A stretch of 64,000 nucleotides of DNA from Hetaerina americana (lineage: Eukaryota; Arthropoda; Insecta; Odonata; Calopterygidae): the NCBI GenBank assembly GCA_022747635.1, contig JAKTNV010000024.1:3943665-4007664 (forward strand), read 5' to 3'. The notes below the pieces were generated by a model. The model was given only the letters and a program-made list of their open reading frames with translations, was not told the origin of the DNA and made no database searches. Below, piece after piece: positions 1 to 12,539 of the stretch (positions are counted from its first letter, which is position 1; the number at the start of each line of letters is the position of its first letter). A program made the position numbers and the translations under genes.

Positions 1-520
1 GAGGTTTAGTAGTTTTTTTTCGTCTCGTGTCTTCCTCGTGTCACTGCCGCCGTCAGATCGATCCTGTCGACCGCAAGCGATCCAGACCGCAGTCGTTCAA
101 CCCAGTCGAAGTCGTCAATTCCGTGGACGATCCCCTCCCGCTGCTAGCGCCCGCTGATCGCCTCGCGAATCCATTGCATCGGGGCCAGTTCCTTTTCCTC
201 GCGTCGTCTGTGGTCTCGCGGGTGGCACCGGTAGCCAAAAAATCACTCAGGTTGGGTTACCGGGTCTTGTCGAGGGGCGATCACGCGAGGTGAAGGTTGG
301 GGGGGAGGGGCAACGGGTGGGGCGGGTCTTGCGGTCGGCGGCGGCCCGTCTCTCCGCTCACCGCGCGCAGCACGCCTCGCTTGTCCGCAGTGAGGCGTAT
401 GAAATCGGTTTCACTCGGGTGGGAGCGAATGAATTTGTCGAAACGGCGGTCGTCCCTTCCTGTGGCAGTTTGGGTGACTCGTATGCTCCGTATTTTATTC
501 TAATCTTCGGGTAATCTGTG
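1..520. other. GC-rich, CpG-containing segment, no gene assigned
   Basis: Base composition is clearly richer in G+C and CpG than the AT-rich DNA that follows from about 520. Short overlapping reading frames exist on both strands (for example 27-293 plus and 53-238 minus), but none has a recognisable domain. Competing frames on both strands are what GC-rich DNA gives by chance. It could be a 5' exon or promoter-type CpG patch of a gene lying to the left of the window, but nothing in the sequence proves that. Confidence 0.3.
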
Positions 521-3423
521 TGTGGAATTGCAGGCACCTTATCCGAATCAATGTTTCTAGCCACATGCGGTATTAAAATAGTGTTTGGAGGATAACTGGA
601 AAACTGTATTTTTCAACGGTGGCATAATTATTACCAATGGCGCATGAGAATTTTGCATTCTCTTTAACTGGAAAATAAGTAACAATTCTAACGCTTTTCT
701 TGAAGAAGATGAGTAAGGACAGGTACATAAATACTTAAGAATTAATGACAGAAAATTGCAATTGTTAAGTCACATCACAACTTTATTTACATCTATGAGC
801 ACAAATTTTATTGGCATTGATGTAAGAATATATTACTTCTTGCTTTTGAAAGTATGTTGCACGAGGTCAGTGAATTTGGTATCCCTAAAACAGCGATTCA
901 GCTCCTTCTATGAACATTGGGTATTTTCGGGCTGAATCGGCTTTTTTTCTTTTTCATCCTGTATTAGCATCTGCTATAATTATCTACATTTATAAACGTT
1001 GCAGTTGTGTGAGACTCGATTTTCTACGGCACAAATATTTTAAGACAATGGCGACGTTTCTACTAAACATGTGGTTGTAGACGTGTGACGAATTGTAATA
1101 ATCGTTAATGCCAATGGATGTCCCCCTCTCAGGCAGAGATCAATAATTCGGATCTGGTGGGAATTAACTAGCTGGAATTAAGATACTATGTAACCTGTAT
1201 TATCCATTCATTATATTTATTGTTTATATTAATAATATAGTCTTTTAATTATTACGGAACACGACCGACTCTAAGTATAATTGTAGGAGTAAGGTTAGCT
1301 GGCGAAAGAAAATAACATTCTCGCGAGCGGAGTGAGCTTGGTGGAATACGTGAGCCCGTGAGGAAATTTTTTAGCTAAATACGTCCAGAAAAAAAATGTT
1401 TTTTTCCAAGTTTCGTACCTTATTCCATCATGCTCAAGGTAAAGGCCAGTGCCGGTGTAGAAATACGCGAATATTTGAACTTAGTTCACCTATGTGGGAA
1501 GCCAGTATTGTAACATGCCAGTGAATATGACTTTCTCATGTACATAAAGGATCATGGAAAATATATTTAACTTTTAATAAATGGCCGATTTTCCATTCGT
1601 TTTCCGGAGCGCCGGATTGAATTTATTTGCTGAAGTGTTCACCGCATCCATCCATAATGATTAAAAATCGTATCGCGTAAAAAAGAAATTATTTGATGCA
1701 TAAATGGAATGGAGAGGTCTTACAAAACCGTATACTTTATTGTATCTACTTCTACTTATTTTCTTCCTCTTTTATGAAAGCAGATACTAATGGCTCTGAA
1801 TGAGGACCGAGTGCATTAAGGAAATAATGGTTATTGTACTCGAATACAGCGAAAATGTGGTTGGGAGCGTGAAAACTAAGTTGTTAGCACGATCAACTAT
1901 CCTATTTAATAGCATGTCCTCATGCACGAGAGAAGGCTCTTTCATATTAAAATTAGGATATAAAGCCTATATATATAAGGCTTTTTTTTAACCGCACGTG
2001 AGTTAGAACGACGAGTGTTGTGGTGTCCGAGCTTGCGAGAGTTAATTAAGTCTTCACTGAGATTTGGATAGCATGAAATTTCGATCGAGACTTGCACCCG
2101 ATTGAAATCATATATCTATTAGGCCTGCTGAATTCAGTTCGATTGCTTATGCCTGAAGTATGCGTCTAGTTAAAATACCCCAACTGGTTATTATCTCTTA
2201 CGGAAAATCAAGGCATCTGTTTTTTTCCGCCAAACAACGTGGCGATTCCATTCCCCTCCCCTTCTGATGCCAACTCCGCCCCATCTCTGGTGGGAATCAA
2301 CTCTATCCGCTGAATCCCCCATTATTTGTGCCTTTCCAGCCCAGCAGAGCGCCCTCCACCCCCTTTCGCTCAGGGTTCGCTCAGTCCACCTGGTGGAAGG
2401 CGACGGTACCATTGACAGCTAATATGCCTAGAAGTGCACTATTTCTCACCTGTGGCAACGCTGCTCCATCCTCGGACGCCATTTTTCTCCTCCTTTGTCA
2501 CTACTCCCTTGCCCTCAAGAATACCTCAAATCTCTCCCCCGCGTAACCAGCGCTGGGTGGATTGCAGGGAAATTCACACATGACAACAGGACGCTGAAGT
2601 GGTTCCCTCTCCACTGTCTCTTTTTTACCTATAGTTTTTCCTCTACGTCATTAATATTTCAATTAACCCCTAACTGAACCTTCCACTAAATTTCCATTTG
2701 TTCGTATTTCGCATAAAATGGCCATTGCCATTCCATGTGATGGATTCACGTGATGCTCGTCGCGTTGACGAGTTCTCTCAGCATCTCATAGGATTCCATT
2801 GATTTAGATGGAGTTAGGAGACCAGGACTATGGAATGTGGGCAGGAGCGTTTCCTTCATCTTCATCTTTAAGGAGAAGTTCAAGCAATCTGGCCTCAGAG
2901 TCATCTGCGATTGTCGCAATCGTAATGTCTAACCCATCGCAATCGCAAGGAATCTATACGAGAAATGTTACTTAGTATCATCAATTTAGTAAATGAAGCG
3001 AATCATGGTCACGAAAACATAATTACTGTGGGCTATCATAAGGAGGTTGGTGAATAGTATTTTCTAAATTATTAACATTTTTGTTGGACGTATTTAATAC
3101 GGCTTCCACGGAAACAATGTACTCTGGCTGCCATTGAAGCGTCAAAAATTCAATGCGGCACAACTTAACACTCAGCCCTAAGTCGGGATTCGACCCTAAA
3201 ACTTTATTTGAAGAGTTGGGTGCCTAATGGTCTCTCCAAATGTATCCATTTCATTAGATATTGAAAGTGAGCCGTGGTTCATTCTATTTATAGCCTGCAA
3301 TTATATTCTAATAAATCTTCTAAGCGGCTTACAGTATTCGTATTTATTGTCAAGTGGTGAAGCTCCCTCATTAAATGAAGAACACAATGTGTATTTCTAT
3401 TGTTCTTTATTTTTGTTCTACTA
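521..3423. other. AT-rich non-coding stretch
   Basis: No reading frame longer than about 75 codons and no recognisable protein, RNA or terminal repeat. A slightly GC-richer pocket lies at 2220-2600. Around 3195 there is a short match to a reversed Pol III B box (GGGTCGAATCCC on the minus strand). It has no A box at the right distance, so it is not called as a SINE. Confidence 0.5.
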
Positions 3424-3450
3424 GTTTCAACGCTTAGGCGTCGTCATCAG
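3424..3450 (-). ncRNA. Hammerhead-like motif (CTGATGA, stem, GAAAC)
   Basis: Read on the minus strand the segment gives CTGATGA, then C, then a five-pair stem (GACGC with GCGTT, one G-U pair) with a four-base loop, then GAAAC. CUGANGA and GAAA flanking a stem II are the invariant core of the hammerhead ribozyme. One extra base between CUGAUGA and the stem departs from the canonical core, and a convincing stem I is not visible here. A second, independent copy with compensated stem bases lies at 33630-33655, so the stem seems conserved. Catalysis is not established. Confidence 0.35.
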
Positions 3451-3553
3451 GGAAAAAAGCATTTTGTTCTAAATTTAATGAACATGAACATGAACTTCCA
3501 TAAAGTTAAGCCTGAAACAATTGAATACGGTAAAGCTCCCTATTTGAATTGAA

Positions 3554-4815
3554 CGAGGGTGAGGTTAAAAGCTCTCGGCCTGAAATTGAAAGATTGCGTT
3601 TTTCAGTTAAAAAATTATTTTATTTTTCTACATAATCTCCCTTGACTTCAACATCAGTATTTCTTCCCGGAAGTGAGGGTCTGGAAGGCTAAGAAAATAT
3701 CCAGCTACGGCCCTCTCAACTTCTTCATTGGGCGCGAAGTACTTCCCAGAAACAAATTTCTTCAAGTTTGGGAACCGATGTAAGTCTGAGGGTACTAAAT
3801 CACGTGAATAAAGGGGATCGCGGTGCAAATCGTAGCCCAAATCTCGTATTTTTCCCATCGCCAACGTACCTTTGTGAACAGGTGCATTGTTGTGGTGAAT
3901 GTTCATTTTTTTCTTCTTTAAACCAGGCCTCTTCTCACGAATTTGGGTATCCACCTGGTCAAGAAGGTTGGAGTTATATTCACTTATAATAGTTTTGCCT
4001 TTTTCAAGATAATCAATAATCAGGATCCCTTTCCCATTTCAAAACACACTGGTCATGACCTTTCCGGCATATGCGATCGACTTTGCTTTCTGTGTCGAAC
4101 CATCGGCTTCCACCCACCGCTTCGACTGCTGTTTCGTTTTTGGCGTGTAGTGGTGAGCCCATGCCTCGTCCATGGTGACAAATTGCCGCAAAAAATTGGT
4201 CGGATCCCTCTTGAATCGGTCCAAACATTACTATGAAAATCGTTTGCGCATTTGCTTTTCATCGGCATTCAGCAAATGCGGCACCCACCTCACGCAGAGC
4301 TTTCGCATCCCTAATGTTTTGTGCAAGATATTTCGCAGCTTTTCTTTCAACATCCCCACTAGCTATCTCACTCAACTTCACTCACTTAACGTCCAACATG
4401 ATGTCGCGCACTCTTTCGAAGGTCTCCAGTGCGGTTGCGGTTTTTGGCCGTCCTTCACGTGAGTGATCTTAGAGGGATTTGCGACCCCGGTTAAATTTAG
4501 ATGTCCACTTTTGAACGGTTGAAACTGAAGGAACAGTGTCCCCGTACACTTTTATCAATTTCGGATGAATTTCCTTAGAGGTTTATTGCTCAAAAATGAA
4601 TAATTTTATTAACGAACGAAATTCAAGTTTTTCTATTTTAACGAAAAATCTGAAAGACATCTACTGCAACAATATGTGTATACAAAATGCTGGATAGAAC
4701 AAGGTGGAACTTGTCTTTCGAACTAATGACACGTGCACCCAGGCAGGAATCATAAACTTTCGCTGATTAGAACGCCACATCTGTGTCAGGCCGAGAGTTT
4801 TTCACCTTACCCTCA
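3554..4815 (-). mobile_element. Mariner-type transposon, old copy with decayed TIRs
   Basis: The left end (3554-3582) and right end (about 4786-4815) are imperfect inverted repeats. Both carry GAGGGT near the tip and an identical block CTCTCGGCCTGA further in. A TA at 4816-4817 fits the TA target duplication of the Tc1/mariner superfamily; the left TA is mutated to AA. The length of about 1.26 kb is normal for a full-size mariner. The transposase frame inside is broken, so the copy is dead. A different TIR sequence from the mariner at 49998-50748 shows that the two belong to different subfamilies. Confidence 0.85.
3628..4568 (-). pseudogene. Mariner transposase pseudogene
   Basis: The minus strand, read from about 4568 down to 3628, encodes a mariner transposase in pieces. 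The N-terminal DNA-binding part is recognisable around 4560-4410 (VYGDTVPSVSTVQKW, then REGRPKTATALE). The start of the catalytic domain lies at about 4180-4040 (FVTMDEAWAHHYTPKTKQQS), where the first Asp of the D,D34D triad sits in the MDE motif. The C-terminal part with HHNNAPVHK and the RDLVPSD motif lies at 3940-3760 (usual family forms HDNARPH and SPDLAPSD). In-frame stops and frameshifts separate the pieces, and the second Asp of HDNA is replaced by Asn. Transposase cuts and pastes DNA in the nucleus; this copy cannot be functional. Confidence 0.85.
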
Positions 4816-7517
4816 TACGTACATAAATGAGCTAGATTCCTTACTTTTCATAAACTATAGAAGTGCACATTGTAGTGGAAGCGGAAAATGAATGAAAATA
4901 AGGAATTTAATTGAAATAGTGCTGAAAATTCGATTTCATGAAGTAACTTTAAAGCTGTTTTTTTACTTTCCCTGTGAAAATATCCGTGGTAGGATAACAT
5001 CAAATTTTCAGAAATACAACGAAAATAATTGTTTTCAATTCCCTGAAATCTCTTTTGATATTTTACCGATGACGTCTGTTCTTGGGTGATGCTCATATGC
5101 GCATGTGGCGCTGTGATTTCGCGGACGATAGCTCAGAAAAATATTAATCTGAGCCAGAGGAAATTTGATACTTAACTATCACAGTGAGAAAGGAAGGTTG
5201 ATGAAATCGATTTGAATTTGGCTGGGATCGGCCTACCCGTTAGGGACTAAATATCATTTTTTTAAATTAATTTTGTTTTGTCTGTTAACTGAAAATGTTG
5301 CTACGATATTACCTTTATAAATGTAGGTGTAGGGTTTCCATAAATGTAGCAAAACACATTTTCCTGCGACAAAAATCTTCTATGAACCATTTTAATTCAT
5401 TCTTTTTTAATCAAAAGTATTTTCATTTCTCAAAGTAGAATTATTGTCAATGATGTGAGCTATGGATGCATGAAATTCTCCATGGTTTTGTTTCAGAGGA
5501 ACACTCGTAAAACTAGAAAAAAAATGACGTTCGTTTGCTGAATGGTTATTCTTAAAATTTTTCAATACAACGATACTTTCCTTTTACCGAGTTACGACCA
5601 CCTTTCATTTTCAATTTTTTTAAATAGTATTAAATAAACTATCAAGCACACTAAGTAAGCTAATGATATCCATTTTTTAACCGAAAAGGATTATTTTTAT
5701 CAAAATTAATCTTGCTAAGGTAATAATAATTATAAGATGGAATTTTTAAGTAGCTCTCATTACAGTTATTCAAAACGTGTTAATTATTTACTTTTTTGCG
5801 TTCTACATTCATACCCATATAATGTTTTTGGCCTTGAATATATCCGATTTGCGTTTGCGACCATAATAGATTGAATTATTGTGTAGGAAGAATAAAATAA
5901 TAGCCATAGTTGAGAAGGAGATATTTTTTTTCTTTTACCTTAATTTTATCATCTTGCGATAAGTACGTCTCTTACTTTTACGATATGATTTAAGCTTTTC
6001 CCTTATTTTCCAATTCTATGGTTAACCTCTCTATTGCTAGCAAACCTTATCAATACACTAGTTCTTCCATATTGTCTTGGAATACCACATTTTGAATGAC
6101 TTTCCTTCTCTTTTAGGAGGAAAGTACTGTATAATAACTAATGCATAAAGAACAAACATTCCAATTACATCGTAATCAAAAATGTTTTCGAAAAATTATG
6201 AAATTTATAAACGTTTGAAAATGGTTCCTTGGATCATATAAAACTACTTGCCATACATAAATAACAAATAAAACATAAAAAACAAATTGTCACTAAACTA
6301 ATATGGCAAGATTAGAAATTTGAAAACATGCATTAGCATAGCTATTGACTTGTATAAAATGCGCTCATTATTTCTGTCGGCAACCCCTGTAAACAATTGA
6401 TATTTACATGAATACATTTTTAGTGCATGTCAAAGTTCATTAAAATCTAAAATATTGCACCTAGGCTATTTGATAATGTGGCATGTCCAAGCCAAATACT
6501 TCGATTTACGAATGGGTACTTTCTGCTTCCAAACTTCATGGCAAGGAGATGATAACACCTGCTACGCTGAAATGATTACATGAAATTTGTGAGACAAGCG
6601 AGTGCATGGGTCAACTCATTGACCCATGCTCTCACTTTCAATGTTTTGAGAAAGTTTTCATCTCTTAAATTGGTTTTGATGTATTCCTTAAAGAAGTTAC
6701 TGTCATGATTGTAGCTCTCCCTTTCTTGGATGTCTTAATATTTCGCATCTTTATTGAATTAGCATTTTTACCCGATTTAAACTATTTTGATATACGTGTG
6801 AAGCTTAAAAGATATTTTTTACTATTTTTCGACGGCAACTATCGCAGTCTTTGGATTTTACGATTAGAAACACCAGATTATTGTATGAATTATTTATAAC
6901 CGTCGTAGATACTGTCGTTATTTCACGTGTCACAGGTTTTCTAGTGTTTTAGGCTGAGAACCCCTCAGTCGAACGGTGTTAATTTTCTAAATATTTTCTA
7001 ATAGACTTGTCAGTCCGTTGTAGAATACATGAATATTTTCATTGCGTTTCACAATGTACAGGAGGAATGAACTCTAGTCGGATTTCATGAATAATTTACG
7101 TAAACCTGCTGCAGATACAAGCATCAAGCTAGGAAAATTTAAGTGCATTTTAAGTCAAGATTTGCACGACTACATTAGAGTGCACATCACGAATCGCAAT
7201 CGAGTGTATGATCTAACTTTAACATCACCTCTCATCATTGGTCCAGTGTATAAAATGACTAAATACTCAAATAAAGGTCCAGATTCGGCTACCTCAAAGT
7301 CTACTTTCATTTTTGTCACCATTCCCAGTGCATTTGCACGATTTAATACCGTTTGGCGCTAGTGCTTTAATGCAGCGTGACATTTTCGATAATTGAAAAA
7401 AATATTTGAAACAAGAGTTACCTATCTTTTTTTCCAAGCAAGTTGCCTGTTTTGGTAATGGAGAAGCTTTTCTCGTTCAGCATAGACAATTAGAATGTAA
7501 TTTGTATACATAATGCA
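4816..7517. other. AT-rich non-coding stretch
   Basis: Very AT-rich, with no reading frame above about 82 codons and no recognised similarity. The only clear structure is the short hairpin at 6600-6633, listed separately. Confidence 0.5.
6600..6633. repeat. Short hairpin, 11-bp perfect stem, 15 bp with one mismatch
   Basis: GCATGGGTCAA is followed by the loop CTCA and then TTGACCCATGC. The stem extends four further base pairs outward with one mismatch. The four-base loop is too tight for a typical animal pre-miRNA. No neighbouring gene explains it. Confidence 0.6.

Positions 7518-7587
<70 letters not shown>
7518..7587. repeat. Palindromic compound microsatellite (TG)n(TA)n(CA)n
   Basis: An uninterrupted TG run passes into about 40 bases of TA and then a CA run. 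The block is therefore close to a perfect palindrome of about 65-70 bp, able in principle to form a cruciform, with Z-DNA-prone flanks. Confidence 0.9.
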
Positions 7588-7588
<1 letters not shown>

Positions 7589-10500
7589 CACATTCTGATT
7601 TATTTATTTAATGTGTGTCAAATTCTTTAGAATGCCTGGAAATATAGACTATTTGGACTATATTATGCATAAATACATATATGTATGTATAATATACGAT
7701 AGTCCATTTCCGAATACAATAATCAGATCGCATTTCACGTAAGTCATTGCATTCGCATGGTAAGAAAAGAGCGTACACCTCGAACATGAATAGCTAGCCT
7801 CACCTTCGGTAATCCAATACAACAGTTTTTTCCGGATTTGTAAATAAAAAATGAAATTATACTAATATATCGACATCCATTATGTATTTTGTTTGTTTTC
7901 CTGGACCTGTTATTACTGCTTGATGCTGGAGAATTCATAATTGAAGTTGCTACCCTATAGGTGTTTATTTTGCCTTCGCAGATAATAATTAGGCACCGAT
8001 ACATAGATATAAAACTACACTAGTATGGTAATGGTGCAATAGCTCGAAGTCCTGGACTTGGTCATTCCGGAGAACCTGTTTAGTAACCAACACTCGAATC
8101 TCCCTTCGTGTTTTAACTACTCAGGGTAATGCATTCATTTGATTTTTGTAACCCCCTCAAAAATATGAAACATTTGGAATCAATTCGGTGTCGTTAACGA
8201 TCCACGGACATAAGAGCTGGCACATTAAATTTTTATAGGTTGATGTTTTTAAATGTCTCGTTAAATTATTAAGAGGACTAAAAAAATATGCATAGGGGTG
8301 TATGTGTGGGTGAGTTTATACGTGTATATATATCGTATTGCTTGGTCCATAAAAAGGGAAATTTCAATTTGAAATTCGAAACGCTTTTAACGTGCGTTTT
8401 TACGTCAAGAATGAATTTGAGTATTATGAATAAAATATTTTTATGTAAAATGGTGAACATGGTGACATTTGACTTTATTTTAATCTCAAACGAACTCTCG
8501 TGCATATTTTCTGTCGTTGCTTTCCGCTATCAGGTGTTGGTAGATAAGTGCTTTCCGAAGCTCCTCTTCTTTGAAGTAGACTTTTTGACCGGCATGCACT
8601 CGGGGTTGAAGTGGGTAATGATGGTAATTACCGGGAAACGTGCGACGGGGTTTTATGAGATTAATGCGCACCTTTGCATATATTTTCACTGCTTATCTCG
8701 TTTGGAGTCATTTCGAAGCTGTGCCAGCACCGCAGTTAGTTTCTCGCGTGAACACAGGAATCCGCGCATGTAATAACCCACTTACACACACGCGAGCATC
8801 TCTCTTTCACACACGCTGGTCATACGTGAAGCGTGGATCCTGTCCGTTTCGAAAATATGGGCATCATCACATGGTGTTTGTTGGGGCGGCGGAGCGTTCT
8901 AAAGGTGAGTCCCGGATATATACACACATGTCTACGAATGATTACACATGCTCCATGTAGCTGCACACTTATATTCGTACTCATGGCTTAATTGCGCGGT
9001 CAGACACCGTGAAATTTTACATAATCCTCATTTCGGATGAATTACGTCATTTGGGGAAAATTTATTAACACTCGATTGATTTTATCGGGATCCAGTTCCC
9101 GATCCACATACCCTCTTCCCCCCCCCTCCCCTCCTCTTTCTCCCCGCCGCACGCAAAGTTACTCGGGCGGCGTGAGCAAATACGCGTCATAAAAATAATG
9201 ATGGCATTTGCAGTAGTGACTTCGTTTGTGTAATGAGCAGAGTAGCTGTAATGTGATTTTAATTTGATGCGGACGTGACGATGTAATTACTCTGAAATAG
9301 TCTCCCCAAAAATGCGCAGTGGTCAAACGATCTATTTGCTTCAGTCTTCTTGTTTAATCGATATATTTTTCGCTCGACCAATGGACTGCTATATTAGACT
9401 GGAACGTCAGTTCTGGATACTTTAGATGCGAGAAACTGACACATTGCATTGCGTTTGTCATCATTAACTCCAAGGAGAAAGAATAATACACTTTTTCACC
9501 AATTCTGAACAGCATTTAAAATCATTTATCTGAGAATTATTATATCGGTTTCATTATTCAACAAGCAAATTCTTGGATATAATGAAAGAAGGACATTAAA
9601 TTTCTGTTGAACGTGACATGTAGTATGGATAAAATTCCAAAAAGTATTATAGTAATTAAAATAAGTTGATATTTTTGAGGAAAAAATGTTGTAGAATTCG
9701 TCACTTTAGAAATAACAATGTAAACAAAGCATTTGGTTGATACTGAGTGATATGATTTTTTCCTATCAAGTACCTTCATCTTATGTAATATGCTAGGGTT
9801 TTCATGGCATTTCCATTACCCGAGGTAAGTTTTTTTAAATTACTAATTAAATTAAAAAAACATCCCTGGAACAGAGGCTTAGGGAAGTGAAAAACTAGGA
9901 TAATTTTGCTAATAAAGATTACTCTAATATATTTTGCAAGTTAGGCGAGAAAGAAGTCACCAAAGCACATAGTGTAGCTAGTGTTTGTGTATCTTTTCTA
10001 TGCATGTGATACATGAACGGTAAATGCGGTTTACCTGAGGTAAAATTTTGGACAAGATTAGATAGTAGTTTCGCAGAGGAATAACGAAGTCACTTGGAAT
10101 AAGCGAATTACGCATTTTTATTGAGGATATGGTAACTGAACATCTTTCGTGGCACCTCCTCAACGTATTCTATCTGACTGAATACAAAAATAACTATTTG
10201 TGGTCTCCTATGCGAGGAATTTCTTCGCCCCTTAATCCAAAGCCTTTGTTTCCAAAATGACTGAATTCCTGCAAGGGTACGGATTGAACGCCGATTTGCG
10301 AATATTTTATCATACAGATAGGTGGAGTATCAAATGCCGAACCGTTACAACGAGTGCTACTAGTGTAAATCAAAGAGATTATGGAGACGATGGCTGTGAA
10401 GAATAAATTTAAATGCTTTATATAAAATAGACGCACGGAAATAATTACAAATGAATGAAGGACCTAGAAAAAAATAACTTAGATGGAGAGCTGCTTTAGT

Positions 10501-10799
10501 GGTTACTGTATACATGTACTGTGAGTCTCAAGTAAATTGAGTTATAATGCAATTAGAGCAGTGTTTCATGTATATTTCGGACCAAATTTACCCTAAGAAA
10601 AATTTTAGGAGAGGTATTTCTGTTTTTTTTCAGGATTCTGTCAAACTCTTTTACACCCTTTTCCTGGATGAATTGCATTCAGAACACGGTGTGTGCGCCG
10701 AATGAATCAGCGAAGACGGCCTTAAACAATTTCTCGTAGTGAAAAGAACGTTTGGATTCGCGTAAGACTCTGACTACATTGGCTAAGAGCATGAATCAC
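7588..10799. other. Non-coding stretch, no gene recognised
   Basis: The longest frame is 8288-8773 plus (161 codons). It has no recognisable domain and runs over AT-rich DNA with ordinary base composition, so I do not call it. A small pyrimidine run lies at 9110-9150. No mobile-element ends were recognised. Confidence 0.45.
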
Positions 10800-11640
10800 A
10801 AGTTTCCTCGAGGTTGGAAGGGCGCGTGCCCGGGCTGCAGGGCCGACGTATCTCCCGGCGCCGACCTCTAGCCATCCCTTCCTCCCGCCTACCCGCCTCG
10901 TCCACCCTCACGCCCGCGGAGTATTTTATGCACAAATGCCATAATCCCTCTCCAATTTCAAAATTCAGCTGCGCCCGATTTATGCCCCGCCCCTTCCACG
11001 CCCACCCACCACACCGCCCTCCCTCGCGCGGGGAAACGTATTCGGTTCTGGTTGGGGTCGGGCAGGTTTGATTTACATAGAGCTTTACGAATCAAAGGAA
11101 AATATTGATTCGCTTCGATAATCGGATGGCACGCGAAGCAATTCCGTTTGTGAGAGTGGATCCGGGCGAGGTCAATTGACATCTCGGTGGAGCGGAAATA
11201 AAATTTATACGTAAGGGAATGTATTATTTTTTTCCCCAAAAAGTAACATTTTGATATTCGAGAGCTCGTAGAATCCGTCGAGTATGTCGGAGTCGTGTCT
11301 TTATTCTCCTTTTTCGTTCGTCGCTGCTCTTCTCCCCCCCCCCCTTCCCCCATCTTTTTTCGGTGCTCGTCAATTCGAGGCTTTCGACGGGCGCCCCGGT
11401 TCCCTTCTCTCCCTCCCTCCACTTTCCTTTCCCCTTTCAGCCGAGCAACTGGAGCCGATTTGATGCCGTGGCTCTTAAAACGTTCCTCGCCTAATCCCTG
11501 AGCGCGCTTAGACGAAAAGAAACTCAGCGCCCGCGGTGCTCGAACCCTCCCATCACCACCGCTTCCCCGTCGGATTCCTTCAGGCGCCAAATTTCGGTAT
11601 TTTCAACGTATGTTTTCACCGAGGGGGGATTTCTTTTTTT
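10800..11640. other. GC-rich, pyrimidine-biased patch
   Basis: A GC- and CpG-richer segment with C/T runs on the plus strand, including an 11-C run near 11334-11344. A 210-codon minus-strand frame (10958-11590) is open mainly because the strand is purine-rich and stop-poor. Its product is a low-complexity Arg/Gly/Glu/Lys-rich string with no domain. It could be an unmethylated regulatory or exon-bearing patch, but no splice or promoter structure is convincing. Confidence 0.35.
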
Positions 11641-12268
11641 ATAATGATTTTCAACGTAACCCTCTCAACATGAAGGAATCCCGAGTTTCGTCACTCTCCG
11701 TCGAGCCCATACACTATGCTTCCCGCTAGTCGTGCGAAGGCGGAACCAATCGCGAAAAATATCGGGAAAAAAATGTGCATGCACGTATTGCAGAAATACG
11801 TCGTTATCCAGCATTTGTAGAGTGTGTTTGTTGCATTAAGTGTGCACGGTCTAGGCAACTCTTCTCACCTTACACGCCATCGTCCTATTCCCTGGATTGT
11901 TATCAAACCGTTTACTCACTACTCCATCGCCGCACTTATTACTTAAATTTAATCCAAAAATGTATATTGAGCTTTATTTTCGAATCCGAATGATGGAATA
12001 ATCATGTATAACCTTGCCCTATTTTTCTATTCAGAAAATTCTCACGTTGCGGAATAGCTGACTGTTACAATCGAGGAACATCCCTCCGACGAAATTGAAG
12101 ATGACAAAGCAGTGATTTAATCAGTGCTGTTATTGTTGCGATACCATATATCAGCAATTATGTAATTATTTTTTAATAGTAGTAGTGTAGCGCACATAGA
12201 AATATTTTTGATACACTACGAGAACTTATAATATGTCGTGATTTCCTTGGTACTCCTAAAAAATTCAT
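11641..12268. other. Non-coding stretch upstream of the tRNA locus
   Basis: Ordinary AT-leaning DNA. No reading frame with recognisable content, no repeats noted. Confidence 0.45.
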
Positions 12269-12313
12269 AATAATACACTACCGGCAAGCCATCGCAAGGG
12301 CGTGTGGCGGGGG
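12269..12313 (-). mobile_element. CR1-like LINE 3'-end fragment next to the tRNA gene
   Basis: On the minus strand this reads CCCCCGCCACACGCCCTTGC, then a slightly diverged GGCTTGC hairpin arm and TATTA. It is the same 3' terminal block found at 40793-40845, 47216-47267 and 51453-51500. It begins one base beyond the T run that terminates the tRNA-Leu gene and lies in the same orientation as that gene. Confidence 0.7.
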
Positions 12314-12314
12314 T

Positions 12315-12318
12315 AAAA
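12315..12318 (-). terminator. Pol III terminator of tRNA-Leu
   Basis: A TTTT run on the minus strand, four bases beyond the discriminator base of the tRNA, is the expected RNA polymerase III stop signal. Confidence 0.8.
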
Positions 12319-12322
12319 TACA

Positions 12323-12404
12323 TGGCAGCGGTGGGATTCGAACCCACGTCTCCGAAGAGACTGGTGCCTTAAACCAGCGCCTTAGACCGCTCGGCCACGC
12401 TACC
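12323..12404 (-). tRNA. tRNA-Leu, anticodon AAG
   Basis: An 82-nt minus-strand cloverleaf. The acceptor stem GGTAGCG (12404-12398) pairs with CGCTGCC through one G-U pair, followed by discriminator A at 12323. The internal promoter is complete: A box TGGCCGAGCGG at 12397-12387 and B box GGTTCGAATCC at 12344-12334. The anticodon stem CTGGT/ACCAG holds the loop TTAAGGC, so the anticodon is AAG (12370-12368), read by leucine CTT codons with A34 normally converted to inosine. A long variable arm (TCTC-TTCG-GAGA) marks it as a type II tRNA, as expected for leucine. There is no intron. All stems pair, so it appears functional. It is the only host gene I can name with confidence in the window. No second tRNA gene is clustered with it. 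Confidence 0.96.
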
Positions 12405-12539
12405 TATTTAATTATGAAGTATATTAGCCAAAACTGCTTTCATCACACAAAATATTTTCTAGCTCTCTCTACTTTTTACCTCCTTTCTGGGCCCATAAAA
12501 GGTGTAAACTTTTCCTAACTCTTCTCGATCACTTAACAT

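Noticed and set aside
10958..11590. 210-codon minus-strand frame
   Set aside because: It is open because of purine-rich composition. The Arg/Gly/Glu-rich string has no recognisable fold, and plus-strand frames overlap it.
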